47,022 nt of DNA, from NCBI GenBank assembly GCA_023459215.1, contig JAEWVF010000028.1:1-47022 (forward strand), read 5' to 3'. Made by a program: the position numbers and the translations under genes. Within the stretch, counting starts at the first letter, position 1. The number at the start of each line of letters is the position of its first letter. The notes beneath the pieces are model-generated. The model was not told the DNA's origin, made no database searches, and was given only the letters and a program-made list of their open reading frames with translations. Positions 19,544-26,825 of the stretch are shown one piece after another. The DNA is from Chloroflexota bacterium (lineage in GTDB: Bacteria; Chloroflexota; Anaerolineae; Anaerolineales; Villigracilaceae).

Positions 19544-20262
19544 ACCCGATCTTCCCTGACTTGGAAAACCAAAACTGGAAAAATCTCTACAAAATCGGCG
19601 GGGCGGCGGCTTTGCTGCAACTGACCGCCATCCTGGCTTACAGCGTCGTCGCCGGTGTGCTTGGCCCCAAACCGGCCAGACCGCAGGAATATTTCGAACT
19701 GTTACAGGCCAACCGATTGGCTTTTTTCCTGCGCGGCGATTTCTTGTTCCTCTTTTTGATTGGCGCTTACCTGGGAACTTTCCCCGCGTTGTATGCCGCC
19801 CTGCGCAAACTCAGCCCGGCAACAGTCTTTTTCGCCACCCTGTTCACCTTCATTGCGGTTACAATCTGCTTTGCATCTGAATCGACCTTTGCCCTGTACC
19901 ACCTGGGCGAGCAATATGCCGCCGCCAACGAAATACAACGCGTCCAGCTCCTGGCGGCAGGCGAAGCGATAATCGCTTCAGATTTCTGGAACAGTTCCGG
20001 CGCTTATGCATCCGGGCTGCTGCTCCAGGGCGGCGGGGTGCTCATTTCGCTGGTCATGCTGCGCAGCAAGGATTTCAGCAAAGTGACCGCCATCGCCGGG
20101 CTGCTGGGAAACGCGCTCGATCTGGTTCAGCACCTGCTGCATCCCTTTACGCCCGGATTCTCGGCGACGGTACAGATGCTGATGGGACCTTTCTACCTGG
20201 TCTGGTTCCCCATGCTGGCGCGGGATTTCTTCCGCCTGGCGCGCCGCGAAAATCAAGGATAG
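19540..20262 (+). CDS. membrane protein, DUF4386-like
   Basis: 240 residues with about six hydrophobic helices. The organisation (Lys-Ile-Gly-Gly-Ala-Ala-Ala at the start of helix 1, repeated aromatic/Gly-rich helices, a final Pro-Phe-Tyr-Leu-Val-Trp-Phe helix) resembles DUF4386-type integral membrane proteins; this is a tentative match. ATG 19540 overlaps the stop of the preceding gene (ATGA) and has AGGAGG upstream, so the longer open frame to 19357 is not used. Translationally coupled. Confidence 0.65.
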   Translation: MNPIFPDLENQNWKNLYKIGGAAALLQLTAILAYSVVAGVLGPKPARPQEYFELLQANRLAFFLRGDFLFLFLIGAYLGTFPALYAALRKLSPATVFFATLFTFIAVTICFASESTFALYHLGEQYAAANEIQRVQLLAAGEAIIASDFWNSSGAYASGLLLQGGGVLISLVMLRSKDFSKVTAIAGLLGNALDLVQHLLHPFTPGFSATVQMLMGPFYLVWFPMLARDFFRLARRENQG

Positions 20263-20271
20263 GAGTTCTGA

Positions 20272-20793
20272 ATGTCACCTAAAATCCTGGTCACATACGC
20301 CACCTGCACCGGCTCAACAGTCGGCGTGGCCGAGACCATCGGCCAGACCCTGGCTGAAAACGGGGCCGAAGTGCAGGTTTTGCCGATGGGCGAAGTCAAA
20401 GACCTGGGCCAATACGATGCCGTTGTGGCGGGCAGCGCCATCCAAGGCAAGCAATGGCTGCCGGAAGCGCAACAATTCGTGGAAAAGAACCGCGCCGAAC
20501 TGACGCGCAAACCGTTTGCAACCTTCCTGGTATGCATGACACTCGCCATGCGCAACGGTGAACAGTATCGCAAGTTTGTCGCCGATTTTCTCGCGCCGGT
20601 GCGGGCGCTCGTCCGCCCGGTCAGCGAAGGCGCGTTTGCCGGCGCGTTGGACATTTCCAAAATCCCAAACCCGCGCGACCGGATGATGTTCCGCATGAGC
20701 GTGCTCTTCGGCGTCTGGCAGGAGGGCGACCACCGCGACTGGAAAGCCATCCGCGCCTGGGCAGAATCGCTTCCCCAAAAGCTCAACCACTAA
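20272..20793 (+). CDS. flavodoxin-domain protein (HemG/flavodoxin_5-like)
   Basis: 173 residues. The N-terminus Ile-Leu-Val-Thr-Tyr-Ala-Thr-x-Thr-Gly-Ser-Thr matches the FMN phosphate-binding loop and Val-Val-Ala-Gly-Ser-Ala-Ile fits the second FMN loop. Length and the C-terminal Asp-Trp-x-Ala-Ile-Arg-x-Trp-Ala resemble menaquinone-dependent protoporphyrinogen oxidase (HemG) and related flavodoxins. No haem gene is nearby, so a general electron carrier is equally possible. Last gene of the AraC-linked operon, 9 nt after the previous gene. Confidence 0.8.
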   Translation: MSPKILVTYATCTGSTVGVAETIGQTLAENGAEVQVLPMGEVKDLGQYDAVVAGSAIQGKQWLPEAQQFVEKNRAELTRKPFATFLVCMTLAMRNGEQYRKFVADFLAPVRALVRPVSEGAFAGALDISKIPNPRDRMMFRMSVLFGVWQEGDHRDWKAIRAWAESLPQKLNH

Positions 20794-20799
20794 CAAGCA

Positions 20800-20829
20800 A
20801 AAACTCCCGCCGAAACGGGAGTTTTTTAT
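20800..20829. terminator. terminator between convergent genes
   Basis: 10-bp perfect stem AAAACTCCCG / CGGGAGTTTT with a 6-nt loop and T runs on both strands. Serves the flavodoxin operon and probably the minus-strand gene at 20848. Confidence 0.8.
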
Positions 20830-20847
20830 TCAGCAAACAAAATTCGG

Positions 20848-21684
20848 CTAACGCCCAGGCAAGGGGAATTCCCCTTCCATGCAATCGGTAAAAAAATTAC
20901 CCCCACCCGCCGTAGGCAACAGGCAGGACATGACAAACCCATCTTCGAAGCGAACGGTCAACTCCATCGCGCCGATAGCCAGGTTCGAGCGGCGGACGTA
21001 GAACCTGTAATCCGCGCCAAAGTGCTGCTCAAGCGCCGGAACCTGTCGCAGGGGCAGACGAGGCCAAATCGAGGCATCCTCCGGCGCAGTCTGCAAGAGT
21101 TCATGGAATTGGGCCAGGGTGCGCTCCGTGGGGTAATCCATGCGGCCCAGAATTCCCAGAATCAGGCCGACGGACAAAACCAGGAGAATGTGGGTTGCCA
21201 GTTTCCTTGGGCGCAGTTCGGCGGATTCCTTATGGAGGATTTCGTGATGACGACGGGCCGCCCAACGCAAAGCCCCGGCAATAAGCATGCTCACCCCAAA
21301 CAGCGGAATCGCCATCAAAATGGATTGCGTTGTCAGCCCAATGTTATCTGCGCCGAGTTGAAACAGGAAAGCAATTGCCAACAAGGCTGTAATCAAGGCC
21401 CCACCACCGGCAATCCCGGCGTATTCATTCGTGAACCAACCCGCAATAATCCCGATTGCAGCAAACGCCAGGCTATAAACCACAGCCTGGCCCAAAACAG
21501 GCAGCCAATCAACCGCCAACGGCAACCCCAAAAACGTATAGACATTGACCAGGGCCAGCGTCAGAACAAAAGCAACTGCCGCAAGCGCCCCATACAACGC
21601 TGCCGGGAACATCCGCTCGCCGCGTTCCGGCAAGGTCTCCTGGCGAAGCGTTTCTGCAAGGCTATTTTTTAGAGAATCCAACAT
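20848..21684 (-). CDS. membrane protein of unknown function
   Basis: 278 residues: a polar N-terminus, about five hydrophobic segments (28-50, 60-82, 90-110, 122-140, 165-182), then a soluble C-terminal domain of about 90 residues, probably extracytoplasmic, with two late cysteines that could pair. No family recognised. The gene stands alone between a terminator and the LytM lipoprotein gene; the ribosome site is weak. Confidence 0.65.
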   Translation of the reverse strand: MLDSLKNSLAETLRQETLPERGERMFPAALYGALAAVAFVLTLALVNVYTFLGLPLAVDWLPVLGQAVVYSLAFAAIGIIAGWFTNEYAGIAGGGALITALLAIAFLFQLGADNIGLTTQSILMAIPLFGVSMLIAGALRWAARRHHEILHKESAELRPRKLATHILLVLSVGLILGILGRMDYPTERTLAQFHELLQTAPEDASIWPRLPLRQVPALEQHFGADYRFYVRRSNLAIGAMELTVRFEDGFVMSCLLPTAGGGNFFTDCMEGEFPLPGR

Positions 21685-21795
21685 TTTTCACCCGGTTTCG
21701 AAAGTTTTTTGAAATTGCTGGGGAATTGTATTCGATTTTTGGGTTGTTTTCAAAAGCCAAGGATGAAAACGATCAGGAGATTATTTCTCCACACA

Positions 21796-23592
21796 TCAGG
21801 GTGTGACCGGCAAACTGCCATTCAAAACTACAATCACAGGAAGTTGATAGGGCAGAGCGGTCCAGGCTTGAAACAAGCTCCCATTTTTGTAACGATAGAT
21901 GTCATCCGCTCCCAACATCAAGATACGCATATCAACCAGTTGAAATGATCGAACACCAACAGCCAACTCCAACCACTCCGCACGCAAATTTCCTTCTTTC
22001 ACCAACAACTTGCCATCCGCATCAATCAATCCAAGCCGTCGATTTGTCGCCTGGAAAGCCAGCGGATTTTTCGCTACAGGCTGATATTCAGCATCCAATC
22101 GACCTTCATTAACCCAAAGAACATTATCCTCATCAAGGAAAGCTACCCGGTTCTCGGTCAATTGAAACGCGCGCACCTGACCGCGCTCAAAAAGCTGGGT
22201 GCCATCAGCATCATTTTGTTCTATATGAAGGCCGCCATCCACAGTTAAGTAGCCAACCCGAGTCTCGGCAAGAGAGAATCGCGCCACCCCTGTAGCCAGC
22301 AATCTCCAAGAATCGCCAACCGACAAATCCTTTAGCAACAATTCTCCAGAAGAATTCATCATGGCTATGCGCTCTCCAACAATTTGGAAATCCAGAACCT
22401 GTTCGGCAATCTTCTCCCAGCCAGATAAATTACCAAAATCAGCAGCAGTCAAATGCTTATCCCCAAGAAACAAATTTCCAGATGCATCCAGAAAGCCGAT
22501 TTGGTTCCCCCACACTCCAACCTTGCGAATGCCATCAACGCCGGCCAGATGAAGAGCAGCGCCATCAACTGCTTCAATCCCGATTTCACTTTCAGCATAA
22601 AAAATCAATCGCTGGAATTCGGGATCAGGATTCAGGCACAACGATTGGTTTTCCCACAAGCAGCCCAGCCAGGGAGCTACATCTTCACCCCAAGGATTAA
22701 CAAAATTGGCGTAACTGCGCCGTTCCCGGCCAACTTCAAAATGCAGATGGGAGTTTATCGATTGGTCAAAAATTTTCCCGAGAACAGCGCCCTGGGCTAC
22801 AGGCAAATTCTCCTGCAAGAATTCTGAGGCGGGAACAAGATGCATGTAGGTTGTGTACCACTGTTGACCGCCAGAACAGGCATGATTTTTATCCCATTGC
22901 CCAAACAAACAGTGCTTCAGAACAATCATGCTGTTCAAACCTGTCAATCGCCACTCCATAACCAGTCCATCGGCAGATGCCAAAACAGGAGTTCCGGGAA
23001 GAGCCTTGATGTCAGTTCCTTCATGTCCATCCGGCGAACCGATACTGCCATCTGTAGAATAGCAAGCGACCATCTCGAAATTGTGCGGGTCGGCCTGGGC
23101 CTTATCTTGCGTTTCCGGAATAGTCGAGTCCCGCCAATAGGGCCAAGAGCCAACATTAAGCAAATAGCCAAACATCGGCGGACATTCATAGCCGGGATTC
23201 AATCCCAGGAAATTCCAGCTCCAGGCCGAGTTCGGGAATTGTGAGATACGCGCCAAGCCAACATGAGCCGGTAACGGCCAGGCCAAAAAAACTGGTCGCT
23301 CAGTATCTTCCGAGAAACTTGTAGGTTGCAATAAGGCAGGAGGAGTGTTAACGGGGGTACTCGTGCCTTCGGCTGGAAGCATAGTTCCAGACTTGGCAAC
23401 AGGCGTTGGCAAATCAACCGGTGAAGCAGAAGACAATGGCTGTCCACATCCAACCATCACAACAAATAACAAAACAAGAAGCACATTCCTGGCATAATAA
23501 AAAACCCCGAAATTTCTGAGCATCGGATACTTTGCCAACCTTCCAGATATGAACACTTCTCGCCCGTAGGCCGATTCAAAAGCGCTCAACAT
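21796..23592 (-). CDS. lipoprotein with M23/LytM peptidase domain and C-terminal propeller-like repeats
   Basis: 598 residues. A signal with lipobox ending Val-Gly-Cys lies near residue 49, followed by a Thr/Pro-rich linker. The LytM domain has Gly-His-Glu-Gly-Thr-Asp (HxxxD zinc ligands) and His-Leu-His-Phe-Glu-Val (HxH), so a zinc endopeptidase of peptidoglycan or a regulator of one is expected. After it come about six degenerate repeats of the type Arg-x-Gly-x-Leu-Asp-x-x-Gly-x-Leu-x-x-x-Glu-Gly, suggesting a tectonin-like beta-propeller that could bind sugars. The natural start may be Met24 (23523), which begins a normal-length signal peptide; the upstream Met has no ribosome site. Confidence 0.8.
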   Translation of the reverse strand: MLSAFESAYGREVFISGRLAKYPMLRNFGVFYYARNVLLVLLFVVMVGCGQPLSSASPVDLPTPVAKSGTMLPAEGTSTPVNTPPALLQPTSFSEDTERPVFLAWPLPAHVGLARISQFPNSAWSWNFLGLNPGYECPPMFGYLLNVGSWPYWRDSTIPETQDKAQADPHNFEMVACYSTDGSIGSPDGHEGTDIKALPGTPVLASADGLVMEWRLTGLNSMIVLKHCLFGQWDKNHACSGGQQWYTTYMHLVPASEFLQENLPVAQGAVLGKIFDQSINSHLHFEVGRERRSYANFVNPWGEDVAPWLGCLWENQSLCLNPDPEFQRLIFYAESEIGIEAVDGAALHLAGVDGIRKVGVWGNQIGFLDASGNLFLGDKHLTAADFGNLSGWEKIAEQVLDFQIVGERIAMMNSSGELLLKDLSVGDSWRLLATGVARFSLAETRVGYLTVDGGLHIEQNDADGTQLFERGQVRAFQLTENRVAFLDEDNVLWVNEGRLDAEYQPVAKNPLAFQATNRRLGLIDADGKLLVKEGNLRAEWLELAVGVRSFQLVDMRILMLGADDIYRYKNGSLFQAWTALPYQLPVIVVLNGSLPVTP

Positions 23593-23705
23593 AAAATTTT
23601 GCAGCGCTTATTTTACAGCCAAAACAGAGGACATCTCGCAAAATTGGCACTCCTTCGCTGGCAAAATATTAAATCCCGTTTAGAAAAACCTAACAAAATG
23701 CTCAT

Positions 23706-23725
23706 TCTGAAACAATCGTTTCAGA
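23706..23725. promoter_or_regulatory. palindromic operator of the TetR-type regulator
   Basis: Perfect inverted repeat with 8-bp arms: TCTGAAAC, AATC, GTTTCAGA. It covers the -35/spacer region before the regulator's -10, a normal place for autorepression. A related site lies before the peroxidase gene at 24383-24399. Confidence 0.75.
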
Positions 23726-23732
23726 AACATGC

Positions 23733-23738
23733 TATACT
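23733..23738 (+). promoter_or_regulatory. -10 of the TetR-type gene (leaderless)
   Basis: TATACT, then 6 nt, then the ATG at 23745, with no SD. Transcription should start on the start codon. The -35 is masked by the palindromic operator. Confidence 0.6.
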
Positions 23739-23744
23739 TGCGCC

Positions 23745-24332
23745 ATGTCACCCAGAGCAAAAGAATTCGACCAGGCAGCTGTGATCGAACAGGCCATGAT
23801 CCTGTTTTGCGAGAAAGGTTATGCCGCCACCTCCATCCGCGACCTGGTAACGCACCTAGGCATCAGCAGCAGCAGCCTGTATGCCACCTTCGGCGACAAG
23901 GACGCCATCTTCCTGCTGGCGCTCAAACGCCACAGCCGCATGGAACGCGAAATGCTACGCCAGGTGCTCAGCCAGCCTGGCGATCATCCGAAAGCCCTGT
24001 TGTTGCAAATGTTCCAGGAATTAATTGACAGTCTGCTGACCAACCAACTACCTGGCGGTTCCCTGACCCTGAAAGCCTCGGTGGAACTGGAAAACCGCAA
24101 ACCGGACGTCAGCGCCGTGATCGCTGAACATACCGAGGAAGCGGCCAGCATGTTCGCCGAATTTCTCGGACGCGCCGCCCAATCCGGCCAGATCCGCTTG
24201 CGCCAACCCGCCCGCCAGGTGGCCGATTACATCCTGTTCAATTTTTTCAACCTGAATTTCCTGGCCAAGGTCAACCTTGATCGCGCCTGCCTGGAAAATT
24301 ACGTTCAACTGGCCCTTTCGGTACTGGATTAA
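23745..24332 (+). CDS. TetR/AcrR-family transcriptional regulator
   Basis: 195 residues. The N-terminal HTH (about 10-55) is typical: Ala-Met-Ile-Leu-Phe-Cys-Glu-Lys-Gly-Tyr-Ala-Ala-Thr-Ser-Ile, then Leu-Gly-Ile-Ser-Ser-Ser-Ser-Leu-Tyr-Ala-Thr-Phe-Gly-Asp-Lys. The C-terminal ligand domain is variable. Lys-Ala-Ser-Val-Glu-Leu and the lone HTH cysteine are unremarkable, so an oxidation sensor is not evident. It lies upstream of Gpx and the selenoprotein gene, and both its own promoter and theirs carry GAAAC-N4-GTT palindromes, so it probably represses all three. The inducer is unknown. Confidence 0.88.
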   Translation: MSPRAKEFDQAAVIEQAMILFCEKGYAATSIRDLVTHLGISSSSLYATFGDKDAIFLLALKRHSRMEREMLRQVLSQPGDHPKALLLQMFQELIDSLLTNQLPGGSLTLKASVELENRKPDVSAVIAEHTEEAASMFAEFLGRAAQSGQIRLRQPARQVADYILFNFFNLNFLAKVNLDRACLENYVQLALSVLD

Positions 24333-24382
24333 CCCACCCGCGCCGAAGCACCCGCTTGCGCGCATTTTTTTTCGCTCTCAAA

Positions 24383-24399
24383 CTGAAACGCTCGTTCCA
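24383..24399. promoter_or_regulatory. second TetR-type operator before the peroxidase genes
   Basis: CTGAAACGCTCGTTCCA keeps GAAAC-N4-GTT with the same 4-bp spacing as 23706-23725; the right arm is degenerate. A possible -10, TACAAT, lies at 24402-24407, so the site would overlap the promoter. Confidence 0.55.
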
Positions 24400-24435
24400 A
24401 ATACAATATCCCAATAATCTGCACAAGAGGCTGTT

Positions 24436-24921
24436 ATGTCCAAGATTTACGATTTCAACGCAGAAGATGCCCAGGGAAATCAACATCCCCTAGCCCAATA
24501 CAAAGGCAAGGTGCTGCTGGTGGTTAATACAGCCAGCCAGTGCGGCTACACGCCACAATATCAGGGGTTGCAAGCGCTCTACGAGCAATGGCGCGAGAAA
24601 GGGCTGGAAATCCTGGCTTTTCCCTGCAACCAGTTCGGCGGGCAGGAACCCGAAGGCAACAGCGCAATTCAACAATTCTGCCAGCGCAACTACAAAGTGA
24701 CCTTTCCGGTTTTTGCCAAGGTCAACGTCAACGGCCCTGATGCACACCCGCTCTACAAATACTTGCGTTCACAGAAGAAAAACATTTTGGGCGACAATAT
24801 CCCCTGGAATTTCACCAAGTTCCTGATCGATCAGGAAGGGAATGTAATCCAGCGCTACGATCCCGCTTTTGAGCCGGAAAAACTTGGCAGGGAGATCGAA
24901 AAACTCCTTGCCGCAAAATAA
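24436..24921 (+). CDS. glutathione peroxidase-family thiol peroxidase (Cys form)
   Basis: 161 residues. Reduces H2O2 and organic peroxides; bacterial Cys forms usually draw on thioredoxin. The peroxidatic Cys36 lies in Asn-Thr-Ala-Ser-Gln-Cys-Gly-Tyr-Thr. With Gln70, Trp124 and Asn125 it makes the standard tetrad, and Cys64 (Phe-Pro-Cys-Asn-Gln-Phe) and Cys82 are candidates for the resolving thiol. The family's selenocysteine position is Cys here, unlike the next gene. Cytoplasmic, no signal peptide. It is followed 30 nt later by the selenoprotein gene, and both probably answer to the TetR regulator. Confidence 0.92.
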   Translation: MSKIYDFNAEDAQGNQHPLAQYKGKVLLVVNTASQCGYTPQYQGLQALYEQWREKGLEILAFPCNQFGGQEPEGNSAIQQFCQRNYKVTFPVFAKVNVNGPDAHPLYKYLRSQKKNILGDNIPWNFTKFLIDQEGNVIQRYDPAFEPEKLGREIEKLLAAK

Positions 24922-24951
24922 TTCATCCGTTCGATATATGGAGAAAGACCC

Positions 24952-25431
24952 ATGCCTCGCGTATCCTTAGACCAAACCGCTCCCGATTTCAGCCTGCTTG
25001 ATTTCAACGGCAAACCCTTTCAGTTAACCCAGTTACGCAACCAAAAGAACGTGCTGTTGGTTTTCAACCGCACTTTTGCCTGACCCTTCTGCCAAAAGCA
25101 TATGGCGCAGTTGCGTCAAGACTATCAACAATTTGTTATCCGTGACGTTGAAGTTATCGTGGTTGGCCCGGAAGATGCCACAGCCTTTGCCGCCTATTTC
25201 GAAAAAGAATCCCTGCCCTTCATCGGCCTGCCCGACCCAAAAGCCAGCGTCTTAAAACTCTACGGACAGGAAGTCAACCTGTTCAAACTGGGCCGCATGC
25301 CCGCCCAGGTATTGATCGACAAAACCGGCGTGGCGCGTTTCGTTCATTACGGCCACAACATGAGCGACATTCCTGCCAACGAGGAAATCCTGGCCCTGGC
25401 CGACCAGTTGAACGCTGAACTCATCGCCTGA
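24952..25431 (+). CDS. selenocysteine-containing peroxiredoxin-like (AhpC/TSA) protein, UPFC active site
   Basis: The frame runs from ATG 24952 to the stop at 25431 with one internal TGA at 25081-25083 (codon 44). The context is Phe-Asn-Arg-Thr-Phe-Ala-TGA-Pro-Phe-Cys-Gln-Lys-His-Met, so the TGA replaces the first cysteine of the Cys-Pro-x-Cys motif of thioredoxin-fold AhpC/TSA proteins. Translation after it is intact and family-like (Val-Val-Gly-Pro-Glu-Asp; Lys-Leu-Gly-Arg-Met-Pro-Ala; His-Tyr-Gly-His-Asn-Met-Ser-Asp-Ile-Pro). A hairpin meeting bacterial SECIS rules lies at 25103-25118. I read it as a 159-residue selenoprotein, a peroxide or thiol oxidoreductase. Alternative: a nonsense mutation. 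SelA/B/C/D are not in the window. Confidence 0.82.
25103..25118 (+). promoter_or_regulatory. candidate bacterial SECIS hairpin
   Basis: Stem TGGCGC (25103-25108) with GCGTCA (25113-25118), six pairs including one G-U, and a 4-nt loop AGUU that could close to an A-U pair. The loop starts 25 nt after the UGA, inside the usual 16-37 nt window, and has G within its first two bases and a GU step, as bacterial SECIS loops do. Confidence 0.6.
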
Positions 25432-25447
25432 ACCCAAATTCGTCAAC

Positions 25448-25489
25448 AAAACCGGGCTGACAATGTATTGATATTGTCAGCCCGGTTTT
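25448..25489. terminator. strong terminator after the selenoprotein gene
   Basis: Perfect 17-bp stem (25448-25464 with 25473-25489), 8-nt loop, A and T tracts on each side. Ends the TetR-Gpx-selenoprotein cluster. Confidence 0.9.
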
Positions 25490-25496
25490 ATATCCT

Positions 25497-25512
25497 TGTG
25501 ACATTTATCACA
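25497..25512. promoter_or_regulatory. CRP/FNR-superfamily binding site
   Basis: TGTGACATTTATCACA is a perfect TGTGA-N6-TCACA palindrome. Its centre is about 57-60 bp before the predicted start, a class I activator distance. The regulator may be a CRP-like or redox/NO-sensing FNR-family protein; none is in the window. Confidence 0.7.
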
Positions 25513-25527
25513 GAAATTATTGCGCCT

Positions 25528-25554
25528 TTGTGGATAATTAAGGTAGGATATAAA
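25528..25554 (+). promoter_or_regulatory. promoter of the DUF438 operon
   Basis: -35-like TTGTGG (25528-25533), 15-bp spacer, -10-like TATAAA (25549-25554). The short spacer fits an activator-dependent promoter; the CRP-type site lies just upstream. Confidence 0.45.
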
Positions 25555-25577
25555 TTATTCACAAAAGGAACCCCCTT

Positions 25578-26822
25578 ATGAGCGAAATCATCAACAACCG
25601 CCAACAGCGCGTCGAAATCATGAAGAGTCTCGTGCGCCAACTGCACAACGGCGTCAGCGAAGAACAGGTCAAGCACCAACTCGAAACCATGCTGGATGAA
25701 GCCGATTACAGCGATGTTTTCCTGATGGAAGTCCAACTGGTGCAAGAGGGCATCCCGGCGGAGAAAATCCAGGAGTTGTGCGACACCCATACGCGGGTGT
25801 TGAAAAAGCATCTCGACTTAAGCGAAACGCCCGAAACGGTGGCCGGGCACCCGGTCAACACCTTTGTTCAGGAAAACCGCGAGCTGATGAAAACCACCGG
25901 CCAGATCCGCCTGCTGATGAAAAAGCTGGAGGCCCTGCCCAATGAACAGGATGCGACCGACCCGATGCGCGCCATCCAGGCCCAGCTCAACAACCTGATG
26001 GACGTGGACAAGCATTACCGCCGCAAGGAATACCTGCTCTTTCCGTTCTTCGAGAAAAACAACCTGCCCGGCCCGCCGATGGTGATGTGGGGCAAGCACG
26101 ATGAGGCCCGCAACCTGCTCAAGGAAACCATCGCTGGCCTGCAGCAAGTCGAATCGATGAGCGCCGCCGAGGCCAAAGCTTACAACCTGTTCACCGTCAC
26201 CCCGGCCATCGAGGCGATTGACGACATGATTTACAAGGAAGAGAAAATCATGTTCCCGACCGCGCTCAACCTGCTGACCGAGCAGGACTGGTACGAAATC
26301 TACCTGCAAAGCGACGAGTACGGCTACTGCCTGTTCGCCCCACAGTTCGAGTGGACGCCCGAGGGCGGAATCCACAAGGAGATACGGAAACCGGCTGCGG
26401 CGGGTGGGCGCGTCCAGATGCCGACCGGCAGCTTCTCGCTTGAGGAGTTAATCGCCACTTTCAGCAGCCTGCCCTTCGACCTGACCTTTGTCGACAAAGA
26501 TGATACGGTGCGCTATTTCAGCCCCGGAAAGGAGCGCATTTTCGATCGCTCGCGCGCCATTTTGGGCCGCAAAGTGCAGTATTGCCACCCGCCCAAGAGC
26601 GTCCACATCGTCAACCAGATTGTCAAGGATTTCAAGGCTGGCAATCAGGAACAGGCCCGCTTCTGGATCAACATGGGCGGCAAGCTGATTTATATCTGCT
26701 ACTACGCTGTGCGCGACACCGCTGGCGGCTATCTGGGAACGCTCGAAGTGACCCAGGATTTGACCGAAGTCCGCTCCCTGGAAGGCGAGCGCCGCCTGTT
26801 GAAGTACGATTCGGCGGAGTAA
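25578..26822 (+). CDS. DUF438-hemerythrin-PAS protein
   Basis: 414 residues in three parts: DUF438 (about 15-85, Ile-Met-Lys-Ser-Leu-Val-Arg-Gln-Leu-His... Leu-Cys-Asp-Thr-His), a hemerythrin HHE helical domain (about 95-245) with His/Glu ligands around Asp-Lys-His-Tyr-Arg-Arg-Lys-Glu, Trp-Gly-Lys-His-Asp-Glu and Lys-Glu-Glu-Lys-Ile-Met, and a PAS_10 domain (about 290-405, Leu-Thr-Phe-Val-Asp-Lys-Asp-Asp-Thr-Val-Arg-Tyr-Phe-Ser). A di-iron site that senses or handles O2 or NO is the family expectation. It is followed 3 nt later by a DUF1858-DUF2249 gene, a frequent partner, and preceded by a CRP/FNR-type site. Confidence 0.88.
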   Translation: MSEIINNRQQRVEIMKSLVRQLHNGVSEEQVKHQLETMLDEADYSDVFLMEVQLVQEGIPAEKIQELCDTHTRVLKKHLDLSETPETVAGHPVNTFVQENRELMKTTGQIRLLMKKLEALPNEQDATDPMRAIQAQLNNLMDVDKHYRRKEYLLFPFFEKNNLPGPPMVMWGKHDEARNLLKETIAGLQQVESMSAAEAKAYNLFTVTPAIEAIDDMIYKEEKIMFPTALNLLTEQDWYEIYLQSDEYGYCLFAPQFEWTPEGGIHKEIRKPAAAGGRVQMPTGSFSLEELIATFSSLPFDLTFVDKDDTVRYFSPGKERIFDRSRAILGRKVQYCHPPKSVHIVNQIVKDFKAGNQEQARFWINMGGKLIYICYYAVRDTAGGYLGTLEVTQDLTEVRSLEGERRLLKYDSAE

Positions 26823-26825
26823 GCG

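Noticed and set aside
25081..25083. TGA as a simple nonsense mutation or frameshift in a pseudogene
   Set aside because: The stop falls on the catalytic residue, the frame downstream is intact and family-like, and a SECIS-like hairpin follows. Selenocysteine is the simpler reading, though not proven.
25089..25110. Alternative SECIS hairpin CTGCC/GGCGCAG right after the UGA
   Set aside because: Its loop begins only about 10 nt after the UGA, lacks a G at its start, and needs a bulge. The 25103-25118 hairpin fits better.
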